Source: Mycobacterium vicinigordonae
Lineage (GTDB): Bacteria; Actinomycetota; Actinomycetes; Mycobacteriales; Mycobacteriaceae
Assembly: GCF_013466425.1 (NCBI RefSeq)
Contig: NZ_CP059165.1
Location: 2,914,001-2,978,000, forward strand
Reading direction: 5' to 3'
Length of the DNA: 64,000 nt
A model generated the notes under the pieces. The model made no database searches. It was not told the origin of the DNA and was given only the letters and a program-made list of their open reading frames with translations. The position numbers and the translations under genes were made by a program. How positions within the stretch are numbered: the stretch's first letter is position 1; each line of letters begins with the position of its first letter. Below, piece after piece: positions 55,184 through 63,015 of this stretch.

Positions 55184-56464
55184 ATGGGTAGCGAGTCCTC
55201 CGGAATCCTCGGCGAGCTGAGCTGGCGCGAGCTGATCGCCCAGTCCACCGACCTCGAGGCGCTGGCCGCCGAGGCACAGCGCGGGCCGATGACGGTTTAC
55301 GCCGGCTTCGATCCCACCGCGGCCAGCCTGCATGCGGGGCACCTGGTGCCGTTGCTGTCGCTGCGCCGCTTTCAGCGGGCCGGACACCGCCCGATCGTGC
55401 TCGCAGGCGGGGCAACCGGCCTGATCGGTGACCCGCGTGAGGTCGGCGAGCGCAGCCTGCACCAGGCCGACACCGTCGCGGAATGGACCGAACGCATCCG
55501 CGGCCAGCTGGAGCGGTTCGTCGACTTCGACAGTTCATCCACCGGCGCCATCGTCGAGGACAACCTCGACTGGACTCGGCCGTTGTCCGCGATCGAATTT
55601 CTGCGCGACATCGGCAAGCATTTCTCGGTCAACGTGATGCTGGACCGCGACACCGTCCGCCGCCGCCTGGAGGGCGAGGGCATCTCCTACACCGAGTTCA
55701 GCTACATGCTGTTGCAGGCCAACGACTATGTGGAATTGCACCGGCGGTATGGCTGCACGCTGCAGATCGGTGGATCCGACCAGTGGGGCAACATCATCGC
55801 GGGGGTACGGCTGGTGCGCCAGAAACTCGGTGCCTCGGTGCATGCGCTCACCGTCCCACTGGTGACCTCGGCGGACGGCAAGAAGTTCGGCAAATCCACC
55901 GGCGGCGGCAGCCTGTGGCTGGATCCGCAGCTGACCAGTCCCTACGCCTGGTACCAGTACTTCGTCAACACCGCCGATGCCGACGTGATTCGCTACCTGC
56001 GATGGTTCACTTTCCTGACGGCCGACGAACTCGCCGAGTTGGACGAGGCCACCGCGCAGCGCCCGCAGCAGCGCGCCGCCCAGCGCAGGCTGGCCCGGGA
56101 ACTGACGGTTCTGGTGCACGGTGAGGCGGCCACCGAGGCCGTCGAACACGCCAGCCGGGCGTTGTTCGGGCAGGGCGAGCTGGACCGGCTCGACCTGGCG
56201 ACGCTGTCCGCGGCCCTCGGTGAGACTAACGTCGCGGAGCTCAAACCCGGTGAACCCGAGGGGATTGTCGACCTGCTGGTGGCCACTGGCTTATCCGAGA
56301 GTCGTAAGGCCGCTCGCCGCACCGTCGGCGAAGGCGGCGTGTCGGTCAACAACATCCGCATCGAAAGCGACGAATGGTCGCCGCAGCCAATGGATTTCCT
56401 GTATGGACAGTGGCTGGTGCTGCGCCGCGGCAGGCGCAATATCGCTGGCGTGCGACGGGTCTAG
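55184..56464 (+). CDS. tyrS: Tyrosyl-tRNA synthetase
   Basis: 426 residues from ATG 55184 (M-G-S-E-S-S-G-I-L). Class I synthetase: H-A-G-H (HIGH motif) near residue 50, G-G-S-D-Q-W-G-N for tyrosine/tRNA contact, K-F-G-K-S (KMSKS motif), then a C-terminal S4-like RNA-binding domain ([17 protein letters not shown]). The frame is open upstream to 55112 without conserved sequence. Confidence 0.96.
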   Translation: MGSESSGILGELSWRELIAQSTDLEALAAEAQRGPMTVYAGFDPTAASLHAGHLVPLLSLRRFQRAGHRPIVLAGGATGLIGDPREVGERSLHQADTVAEWTERIRGQLERFVDFDSSSTGAIVEDNLDWTRPLSAIEFLRDIGKHFSVNVMLDRDTVRRRLEGEGISYTEFSYMLLQANDYVELHRRYGCTLQIGGSDQWGNIIAGVRLVRQKLGASVHALTVPLVTSADGKKFGKSTGGGSLWLDPQLTSPYAWYQYFVNTADADVIRYLRWFTFLTADELAELDEATAQRPQQRAAQRRLARELTVLVHGEAATEAVEHASRALFGQGELDRLDLATLSAALGETNVAELKPGEPEGIVDLLVATGLSESRKAARRTVGEGGVSVNNIRIESDEWSPQPMDFLYGQWLVLRRGRRNIAGVRRV

Positions 56465-56518
56465 CCGGGTTGGCCGGTGCCGAGCCGGCCAGATCCAACG
56501 TGCCGTGAGGTAGAGCCC

Positions 56519-56576
56519 AAAAAAATCCAGCGGGGTCTCATCGCGGAGGGGGAGGGGGTTGCGATGAGACCCCGCT
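56519..56576 (-). terminator. Intrinsic terminator of the small RNA
   Basis: Arms AGCGGGGTCTCATCGC (56529-56544) and its exact complement (56561-56576), 16-base loop, T7 tract on the minus strand at 56525-56519. On the plus strand there is no T-tract after the hairpin, so it is directional, although the stem also sits 65 bases after the tyrS stop. Confidence 0.8.
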
Positions 56577-56645
56577 AGAGGTCTGTGTCGGTCTTGCTTC
56601 GAGATCTATTCTTGGCGTTCGTGCGAATCGCTGGTATCCCATTAC
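56519..56645 (-). ncRNA. Probable small RNA, homologue of mycobacterial sRNA G2
   Basis: On the minus strand, between tyrS and the DUF732 gene, the RNA would end in a perfect 16-bp hairpin (56529-56544 with 56561-56576), then GGA and seven T (56525-56519), a clear intrinsic terminator. The loop read on this strand is AACCCCCTCCCCCTCC, a C-rich loop of the kind used by GC-rich bacterial sRNAs to pair with Shine-Dalgarno regions. Upstream are GGAAC (56675-56671), 17 bases, and CGTAGC (56653-56648), resembling a SigC promoter. As I recall, M. tuberculosis sRNA G2 lies between tyrS and lprJ and has a SigC-like promoter. Length about 120 nt; the 5' end is approximate. Confidence 0.65.
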
Positions 56646-56647
56646 CA

Positions 56648-56675
56648 GCTACGCATCGGGGGGAAAGCGCGTTCC
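56648..56675 (-). promoter_or_regulatory. SigC-like promoter of the small RNA
   Basis: Minus-strand GGAAC (56675-56671), 17-base spacer, CGTAGC (56653-56648). A palindrome GCTGGTA-TCCCAT-TACCAGC (56630-56649) overlaps the -10 and the expected start, and could be an operator or a 5' hairpin. Confidence 0.45.
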
Positions 56676-56815
56676 GCCGCCGACCTGAACGCGCTGTCCA
56701 CCGATCGGGGGACATGCATGCCCGCGCGGTACGGCACCGGCGCAAAACGCTTTAGTGCGCAAACAGTGATCTCACTGTGTTGCGGTTGTGATCATCGTTG
56801 AGCACTGTTGTGACG

Positions 56816-57166
56816 ATGACCGCACCCGTGACGGCGTTCAGGTTCCTGTCGTTGGCCGCCGGCGTCTTCGGGGTCTCGGCCGCGGTGGCGGCGCCGATAC
56901 ACGCCGACATGATGGGCAACGCGTTTCTGAACTCGTTGAATATCGCGGGGATTCAGTACGGCCAGCCCGCAACGGCTATCGCGATGGGGCGGTCGGTGTG
57001 TCCCAAGGCTCTGGCGCCCGGTGGCACATTCGAGTCCGTCGTCGCCGAAATCGCCGAACTCAACGGTATGTCGCGCGAGCGAGCTGCGACGTTCACCGTC
57101 GTCGCGGTCGCGACCTACTGTCCGTCGTTGTTGTCGCCGCTGCTACCAAACAAGCTGCAGGCCTGA
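56816..57166 (+). CDS. Secreted DUF732 protein (LprJ-like, at the lprJ position)
   Basis: 116 residues from ATG 56816 (GTG 56810 and TTG 56798 are in frame). A signal peptide, M-T-A-P-V-T-A-F-R-F-L-S-L-A-A-G and on to A-P-I-H-A, is followed by mature D-M-M-G-N-A-F-L-N-S-L. The DUF732 pattern F-L-x-x-L-N-x-x-G-I-x-Y, then V-C-P-K-A-L and a second Cys in Y-C-P-S-L, suggests a disulfide. No lipobox Cys is seen, so despite the lprJ position it is probably not a lipoprotein. Function unknown. Confidence 0.78.
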   Translation: MTAPVTAFRFLSLAAGVFGVSAAVAAPIHADMMGNAFLNSLNIAGIQYGQPATAIAMGRSVCPKALAPGGTFESVVAEIAELNGMSRERAATFTVVAVATYCPSLLSPLLPNKLQA

Positions 57167-57236
57167 CAACTTCGAACCGGCCGGTCGTGCGGTCGCAAAT
57201 TGTGAGTCTGTCCGGTGTGCCCGTAACCTCTAGCGC

Positions 57237-58022
57237 GTGGCCAACGACAGGCAGGCGCGCAGCGACGGACTACGTCCGCGCCCTGCATCCAACAGCGCGC
57301 CACGCCGTTCGGGTCCGGGCCGGGCGCGACCGGTCCAACCGCAGTCGGCGCAGGCTGACGCTAGTGGCCCGGCCATCCCCCCCGAGATCGACGCCCGGCA
57401 ACTGGCCCCTGACGTGCGGCGCGAGCTGACCACGTTGGACAAGGCGACCGCCGACGCCGTCGCACGCCACTTGGTCACCGCCGGCGGTCTGCTCGACGAC
57501 GACCCGCAAGCGGCCTTGAATCACGCCCGCGCGGCACGGGCGCGGGCCAGCCGCATCGCCGCGGTCCGCGAGGCCGTCGGGATCGCTGCGTACCACTGTG
57601 GTGACTGGGCTCAGGCGCTGGCGGAGTTTCGTGCCGCCCGCCGGATGGGTAGCAAGTCCGCGCTGCTGGCGTTGATCGCCGACTGCGAGCGCGGTCTCGG
57701 CCGCCCGCAGCGAGCCATCGACCTGGCCCGCGGACCGGAGGCGGCCCAGCTCACGGGTGACGACGCCGACGAGCTGCGCATCGTCGCCGCCGGCGCCCGC
57801 GCCGACTTGGGGCAGCTCGAGCAGGCGCTGACCGTGCTGTCCACCCCGCAGCTGGATCCCAACCGCACCGGCTCGACGGCCGCCCGGTTGTTCTACGCCT
57901 ACGCCGAAACTCTGCTGGCGCTCGGGCGTGACGACGAGGCGATGCAGTGGTTCCTGCGATCGGCCGCCGCCGACGTTGAGGGTGTCACCGACGCCGAAGA
58001 CCGAGTCGGCGAACTTGGCTAG
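57237..58022 (+). CDS. TPR-like protein, Rv1691 homologue
   Basis: 261 residues from GTG 57237. The N-terminal ~60 residues are Arg/Pro-rich and probably disordered. The rest is helical repeats of tetratricopeptide type (A-L-N-H-A-R-A-A-R-A-R-A, W-A-Q-A-L-A-E-F-R-A-A-R-R, L-F-Y-A-Y-A-E-T-L-L-A-L-G-R-D-D-E-A). TPR proteins scaffold complexes; the partner is unknown. It overlaps the HAD phosphatase start by a few bases. Confidence 0.82.
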   Translation: MANDRQARSDGLRPRPASNSAPRRSGPGRARPVQPQSAQADASGPAIPPEIDARQLAPDVRRELTTLDKATADAVARHLVTAGGLLDDDPQAALNHARAARARASRIAAVREAVGIAAYHCGDWAQALAEFRAARRMGSKSALLALIADCERGLGRPQRAIDLARGPEAAQLTGDDADELRIVAAGARADLGQLEQALTVLSTPQLDPNRTGSTAARLFYAYAETLLALGRDDEAMQWFLRSAAADVEGVTDAEDRVGELG

Positions 58023-59022
58023 CACCGAAACGATCGGCCGGCGACACGACTGTCTGTTGCTCGATCTTGACGGCACGGTGTTCCGTGGTCATCAGCCCAC
58101 AAAAGGTGCGGTGGAGTCGCTGGACGAGATAGCCTCCCGCAAGTTGTTCGTCACCAACAACGCCTCGCGCAGCGCCGACGAAGTCGCCGCGCACCTGCGT
58201 GAACTCGGCTTCACCGCCGCCGTGGACGACGTCGTCACCAGCGCCCAAAGTGCAGCCCACCTGCTGGCCGCTCAGCTGCCGCACGGGGCGAAGGTGTTGG
58301 TCGTCGGGACCGACGCATTAGCCGACGAGATCACGAAGGCCGGCCTGCGGCCCGTCCGGCGCTTCGAGGACGAACCGGACGCCGTCGTCCAAGGCCTGTC
58401 GATGACTATCGGATGGGCCGAGCTCGCGGAGGCCGCATTGGCGATCCGGGCGGGTGCGGTCTGGGTGGCGGCCAATGTCGACGCCACCCTGCCCACCGAG
58501 CGGGGCCTGCTACCGGGCAACGGTTCACTGGTCGCCGCGTTGCGGGCCGCCACCGGCGGGGAGCCGCAGGTGGCGGGCAAGCCGGGGCCGCAACTGATGA
58601 AGGACGCGGTGGGGCGGGGGGATTTCCAATCCCCACTGGTGGTCGGCGACCGGCTGGACACTGACATCGAGGGCGCAAACACCGCCGGACTACCCAGCCT
58701 GATGGTGCTCACCGGAGTGAACTGCGCGCGCGACGCCGTGTACGCCCAGCCCGCCTGCCGGCCCACCTACATTGGCCGTGACCTGCGATCGCTGCACCAG
58801 ACGCCGGAGGAACTTGCGGTGGGTCCTCAACCGGGTTGGCGCGTCGAGGCCGGCGAGGACACAGTGACCGTCACCGCCGATGGCGAGTCCGGTGACGAGC
58901 TGTCGATCGTGCGCGCGGTAGCCGCCGCCGTCTGGTACACCGACGCGGCGCCGCGCATCGAGGCCGGCGACGAGCGGGCCCGCGAGGCGCTGGACAGCTG
59001 GTCTTTGGTACCCGCGGAATGA
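58015..59022 (+). CDS. HAD-superfamily phosphatase (glycerol-3-phosphate phosphatase type), Rv1692 homologue
   Basis: 335 residues from TTG 58015, overlapping the TPR stop; GTG 57982 is an alternative start 11 codons upstream. HAD class II motifs: D-L-D-G-T-V-F (motif I, nucleophile Asp), F-V-T-N-N-A-S-R-S (motif II), the Lys of G-K-P-G-P-Q-L (motif III) and V-V-G-D-R-L-D-T-D-I (motif IV). The M. tuberculosis homologue has been characterised as a glycerol-3-phosphate phosphatase for recycling glycerol from phospholipids. The C-terminal ~80 residues are an extra domain. Confidence 0.88.
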   Translation: MASTETIGRRHDCLLLDLDGTVFRGHQPTKGAVESLDEIASRKLFVTNNASRSADEVAAHLRELGFTAAVDDVVTSAQSAAHLLAAQLPHGAKVLVVGTDALADEITKAGLRPVRRFEDEPDAVVQGLSMTIGWAELAEAALAIRAGAVWVAANVDATLPTERGLLPGNGSLVAALRAATGGEPQVAGKPGPQLMKDAVGRGDFQSPLVVGDRLDTDIEGANTAGLPSLMVLTGVNCARDAVYAQPACRPTYIGRDLRSLHQTPEELAVGPQPGWRVEAGEDTVTVTADGESGDELSIVRAVAAAVWYTDAAPRIEAGDERAREALDSWSLVPAE

Positions 59023-59045
59023 CCGGTGACTAGCGTAGGAGCGCA

Positions 59046-59222
59046 ATGACTATCGATCCCGACCAGATTCGCGCCGAAATCGAGGGGCTGGTGGCTCAGC
59101 TGCCGGACTCGGCCGACGCCGAGGGCGGGCCGTCGCTCGAGGAGCTCGAGGACATCGCCCGCCGTCTGTCCGAAGCACACGATGTGTTGTTGCGGGCCCT
59201 GGAGTCCGCGGAGAAGGGCTAA
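59046..59222 (+). CDS. Conserved 58-residue protein, Rv1693 homologue
   Basis: Short frame with ATG 59046 and TAGGAG seven bases upstream; ends TAA 59222. Sequence M-T-I-D-P-D-Q-I-R-A-E-I-E-G-L-V then ...S-L-E-E-L-E-D-I-A-R-R-L-S-E-A-H-D-V-L-L: acidic, amphipathic, almost certainly two helices. The M. tuberculosis counterpart has the same length. Function unknown; its conserved place before tlyA suggests a partner in the same operon. Confidence 0.85.
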   Translation: MTIDPDQIRAEIEGLVAQLPDSADAEGGPSLEELEDIARRLSEAHDVLLRALESAEKG

Positions 59223-59230
59223 GTGCAACC

Positions 59231-60040
59231 ATGCCGCGGCGTGCCCGCGTTGACGCCGAGCTGGTCCGGCGGGGCCTGGCCCGCTCGCGGCAGCAGGCCG
59301 CCGAGTTGATCGGTGCGGGCAGGGTGCGCATCGACGGCCTGCTGGCGGTCAAGCCGGCTACCGCGGTCTCTGTTGCCGCCGCACTGGTCGTCACCGACGA
59401 TGCGGACCGCACCTGGGTATCGCGCGGGGCGCACAAGCTGATCGGCGCGCTGGACGCTTTCGGAATCGACGTGCAGGGCCGTCGCTGCCTGGACGCCGGC
59501 GCCTCGACTGGGGGATTCACCGAGGTGCTGCTGGATCGCGGTGCCCGCGAAGTCGTCGCGGCCGACGTCGGTTACGGTCAGCTGGCCTGGTCGTTGCGCA
59601 GCGATCCGCGGGTGACGGTGGTGGAACGGACCAACGCTCGCGACCTTACGGCGGAGGCCACCGGCGGCCCGGTCGATCTGGTGGTCGCCGACCTGTCCTT
59701 CATCTCGTTGGCGACGGTGTTGCCCGCGCTGGTTGGTTGCGCTTCGCCCGCCGCGGATATCGTTCCCATGGTGAAACCGCAATTCGAGGTGGGGAAGGGC
59801 CGCGTGGGGCCCGGCGGGGTGGTCCGGGACCCCCGATTGCGCGAGGATTCGGTGCTGTCCGTCTCGCGCTGTGCCGACGCGCTGGGCTGGCACACGCTGG
59901 GAGTGACGGCCAGCCCGCTACCGGGACCATCGGGCAACGTCGAATACTTCCTGTGGTTGTGCGCCGAGACCGACCGCGGGCTGGATGACGAAGCGCTGCT
60001 GGCCGCTGTAGAACGCGCCGTGAGCGAGGGGCCCCAGTGA
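59231..60040 (+). CDS. tlyA: rRNA 2'-O-methyltransferase TlyA (hemolysin-like)
   Basis: 269 residues. An N-terminal S4 RNA-binding domain ([18 protein letters not shown]) is followed by an FtsJ/RrmJ-like SAM methyltransferase domain ([22 protein letters not shown], catalytic Lys in M-V-K-P-Q-F-E). TlyA methylates 16S C1409 and 23S C1920; its loss gives capreomycin resistance. The stop overlaps the nadK GTG. Confidence 0.94.
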   Translation: MPRRARVDAELVRRGLARSRQQAAELIGAGRVRIDGLLAVKPATAVSVAAALVVTDDADRTWVSRGAHKLIGALDAFGIDVQGRRCLDAGASTGGFTEVLLDRGAREVVAADVGYGQLAWSLRSDPRVTVVERTNARDLTAEATGGPVDLVVADLSFISLATVLPALVGCASPAADIVPMVKPQFEVGKGRVGPGGVVRDPRLREDSVLSVSRCADALGWHTLGVTASPLPGPSGNVEYFLWLCAETDRGLDDEALLAAVERAVSEGPQ

Positions 60041-60960
60041 GCACCGAACGCGTCGTGCTTCTGGTCGTCCACTCCGGGCGCGACGAGGCCACCGAGACCG
60101 CGCGGCGAGTGGAAAAAGTTCTGCGCGACAACAATATCGAACTGCGCGCGCTATCGGCCGAGGCGGTCGATCGGGGATCTTTGCGAATGTCTCCGAGCGA
60201 CGTACGGGCCGTGGGCATCGATATCGAGGTCGTCGACGCCGACCCCATGGCCGCCGAAGGCTGTGAGCTGGTACTGGTCCTGGGCGGCGACGGTACGTTC
60301 CTGCGGGCGGCCGAACTAGCCCGCAACGCCGGTATCCCGGTGCTGGGCGTCAATCTGGGCCGGATCGGCTTCCTAGCCGAAGCCGAGGCCGAGGCTATTG
60401 ACTCCGTCTTGGAGCACATCGTCGCCAAGGATTACCGGATCGAGGACCGTCTGACACTGGATGTCGTTGTGCGCCAAGGTGGCAAGGTGATCGATCAAGG
60501 ATGGGCCCTCAACGAGGCGAGCCTGGAGAAGGGCCCGAGGCTCGGAGTGCTCGGCGTGGTGGTCGAGATCGACGGGCGGCCGGTGTCCACCTTCGGCTGC
60601 GACGGCGTGCTCGTGTCGACACCCACCGGGTCCACCGCCTACGCTTTCTCCGCCGGTGGTCCGGTGCTTTGGCCTGACCTGGAGGCAATCCTGGTGTTGC
60701 CCAACAACGCTCACGCATTATTCGGCCGGCCGATGGTCACCAGCCCGGATGCTGCGATCGCGGTCGAGATCGAGGCTGACGGCCACGACGCTCTAGTGTT
60801 CTGCGACGGGCGCCGCGAGATGTTGGTTCCGGCCGGCAGCCGACTCGAGGTGAGTCGCGCTGTGACGCCGGTGAAATGGGCGCGGTTGGACAGTGCGCCA
60901 TTCACCGACCGCTTGGTGACCAAGTTCCGGTTGCCCGTAACAGGTTGGCGCGGGCAGTAA
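60037..60960 (+). CDS. nadK: NAD kinase (inorganic polyphosphate/ATP-NAD kinase)
   Basis: 307 residues from GTG 60037. Makes NADP from NAD using ATP or polyphosphate. Family motifs: [13 protein letters not shown] (GGDG), [12 protein letters not shown], and [16 protein letters not shown]. Translationally coupled to tlyA; recN starts 3 bases after the stop. Confidence 0.95.
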   Translation: MSTERVVLLVVHSGRDEATETARRVEKVLRDNNIELRALSAEAVDRGSLRMSPSDVRAVGIDIEVVDADPMAAEGCELVLVLGGDGTFLRAAELARNAGIPVLGVNLGRIGFLAEAEAEAIDSVLEHIVAKDYRIEDRLTLDVVVRQGGKVIDQGWALNEASLEKGPRLGVLGVVVEIDGRPVSTFGCDGVLVSTPTGSTAYAFSAGGPVLWPDLEAILVLPNNAHALFGRPMVTSPDAAIAVEIEADGHDALVFCDGRREMLVPAGSRLEVSRAVTPVKWARLDSAPFTDRLVTKFRLPVTGWRGQ

Positions 60961-60963
60961 CTG

Positions 60964-62703
60964 GTGCTAACCGAGTTGAGAATCGAGTCGCTGGGCGCTA
61001 TCAGCGTCGCGACCGCGGAGTTTGGTGACGGACTGACCGTACTTACCGGCGAGACCGGTACCGGCAAGACCATGGTGGTGACCGGCCTGCATCTGCTCGG
61101 CGGTGCCCGCGCCGACCCGACCCGCATCCGGTCTGGGTCCGACCGTGCGGTCGTTGAAGGTCGTTTCACCACAACCGATTTGGATCAGACGGTGTCCGTC
61201 GGACTGGACGGGATCCTGGACGCGTCCGGTGCCGAGCGGGATGAGGACGGCAGTGTGATCGCGATGCGCACAATGAACCGGGACGGCCCTTCGCGTGCTT
61301 ATCTCGGTGGCCGCAGCGTGCCGGCGAAGTCGCTCAGCGGGTTCACCACCCAGTTGCTGGCCTTGCACGGACAGAATGACCAGCTGCGGTTGATGCGGCC
61401 CGACGAACAGCGTGCTGCCCTGGACCGGTTTGCGGCCGTCGGTCCCGCAGCAGAGCGATATCGCACGCTGCGCGATGCGTGGCTGTCGGCCCGGCGCGAC
61501 CTCGCCGACCGCCGCGAGCGGGCCCGCGAACTCGCCCAGGAAGCTGACCGATTGAAGTTTGCCCTCGAAGAGATCGACGTCGTCGAACCGCAGCCCGGTG
61601 AGGACGACCTGCTGGTGGCCGACATCGTTCGTCTGTCAGAGCTGGACTCCCTGCGCGAAGCCGCGGCAGTCGCCCGTGAGGCGCTGTCCAGTTCCTCCGA
61701 GGATGCAATGGCGGCCACTGACACGCTTGGGCGGGCCCGCGCCGCACTGGAGGCAACCGGCGACGCCCGGCTGCGGGAGCTGGCCGATCAGATCGGTTCG
61801 GCGCTCACCGTGGTCCTGGACGCCGCCGGTGAACTGGGCGACTACCTGGAAGGGCTGCCCGTCGACGCCAGTGCGCTGGACGCCAAGCTGGCCAGGCAGG
61901 CCCAGCTGCGCACACTGACACGTAAATATGCCGCCGATATCGACGGGGTATTGCAGTGGGCGGTGGAGTCGCGAGAGCGGTTGGCCCAGCTTGACGTCTC
62001 CGAGGAAGGCCTGGCGGCGCTAGAGGCCCGGGTCGGGCAACTAGGGCGCGAATTAGCCCAGGCCGCAACCGAACTCGGCAAGGCCAGACAGAAGGCGGCC
62101 AAGAAATTGGCCAAGGAGGTTACCGCCGAGCTCTCCGGCCTGGCGATGGACAGGGCGGTCTTCACCATCGACGTCGCCACCGATTCATGCCAACCGGATG
62201 ACCCCGCCGCCCTGACGTTGCCCTCCGGGGAGTTGGTCCGCGCCGGCGCCGACGGCATCGACGTTGTCGAGTTCGGCTTCGCGGCGCACCGCGGGATGTC
62301 GGTGCTACCGCTGGCCAAGAGCGCCTCTGGGGGTGAGCTGTCTCGGGTGATGCTGGCGCTGGAGGTGGTGCTCTCGGCTTCGGCTACCGGCACCACGATG
62401 GTGTTCGACGAGGTCGATGCTGGCGTAGGCGGCTGGGCGGCAGTCCAGATCGGCCGCCGGCTGGCCCGGCTGGCCCGTACCCACCAGGTGATCGTCGTGA
62501 CCCATCTGCCGCAGGTAGCGGCCTACGCCGATGTGCATCTTGTGGTGCACAGCCAGGGTCCCAAGGGGGCCAGTGGAGTGCGGCGGCTAGATCATGACGA
62601 TCGGGTGGCCGAGCTGGCCCGGATGCTCGCAGGCCTCGGTGAGTCCGACAGCGGCCGCGCGCATGCCCGCGAGCTGCTGGACACCGCGCAGGGCGAGCTG
62701 TAA
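60964..62703 (+). CDS. recN: DNA repair protein RecN
   Basis: 579 residues from GTG 60964. SMC-like repair ATPase for double-strand breaks: N-terminal Walker A G-E-T-G-T-G-K-T near residue 30, long coiled coils (~155-400) and a C-terminal head with signature A-S-G-G-E-L-S-R and Walker B M-V-F-D-E-V-D-A-G-V-G-G. The gene order tlyA-nadK-recN is typical of actinobacteria. Confidence 0.95.
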   Translation: MLTELRIESLGAISVATAEFGDGLTVLTGETGTGKTMVVTGLHLLGGARADPTRIRSGSDRAVVEGRFTTTDLDQTVSVGLDGILDASGAERDEDGSVIAMRTMNRDGPSRAYLGGRSVPAKSLSGFTTQLLALHGQNDQLRLMRPDEQRAALDRFAAVGPAAERYRTLRDAWLSARRDLADRRERARELAQEADRLKFALEEIDVVEPQPGEDDLLVADIVRLSELDSLREAAAVAREALSSSSEDAMAATDTLGRARAALEATGDARLRELADQIGSALTVVLDAAGELGDYLEGLPVDASALDAKLARQAQLRTLTRKYAADIDGVLQWAVESRERLAQLDVSEEGLAALEARVGQLGRELAQAATELGKARQKAAKKLAKEVTAELSGLAMDRAVFTIDVATDSCQPDDPAALTLPSGELVRAGADGIDVVEFGFAAHRGMSVLPLAKSASGGELSRVMLALEVVLSASATGTTMVFDEVDAGVGGWAAVQIGRRLARLARTHQVIVVTHLPQVAAYADVHLVVHSQGPKGASGVRRLDHDDRVAELARMLAGLGESDSGRAHARELLDTAQGEL

Positions 62704-63015
62704 CTCAGCGCCTGAACGCAGAGAACTCGCCATCTGACGGCACACAACGCTCCACCCGACCGCCGCAGGGGCACTGGCGCTGCTGCCCGTTGCTGTCCGC
62801 GGTCCGTTGCTGTGCGCCGTCCGTTGCTGTCCGCGAGCGTCCCCTTAGGTGCGCTGATTTGCTGTTCAGACCGTACATTCGGGGCCTCTCGCGCCTAGGC
62901 GTCGCGACCGATCGGCAACCCACCTGTTACAGATGTGACGCTTTTAAACTTAAGTGACAGATGTTACGGCGCGCCTCCGCGGTCAGACCGCGCTTCGCCG
63001 ACAGAATCTGCTCCC
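62704..63015. other. recN-steA intergenic region with short tandem repeat and paired 14-mers
   Basis: 312 bases without a supported gene. Holds three 17-base tandem units CCGTTGCTGTSCGCSGT-like (62787-62837) and, nearer steA, two related 14-mers, GTTACAGATGTGAC (62926-62939) and GTGACAGATGTTAC (62954-62967), flanking an AT-rich stretch (TTTTAAACTTAA). The latter probably forms the steA promoter region. Confidence 0.5.
62787..62837. repeat. 17-bp imperfect tandem repeat, three copies
   Basis: Units at 62787-62803, 62804-62820 and 62821-62837, all beginning CCGTTGCTGT. Short non-coding VNTR-like tract that may vary among strains. Confidence 0.75.
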
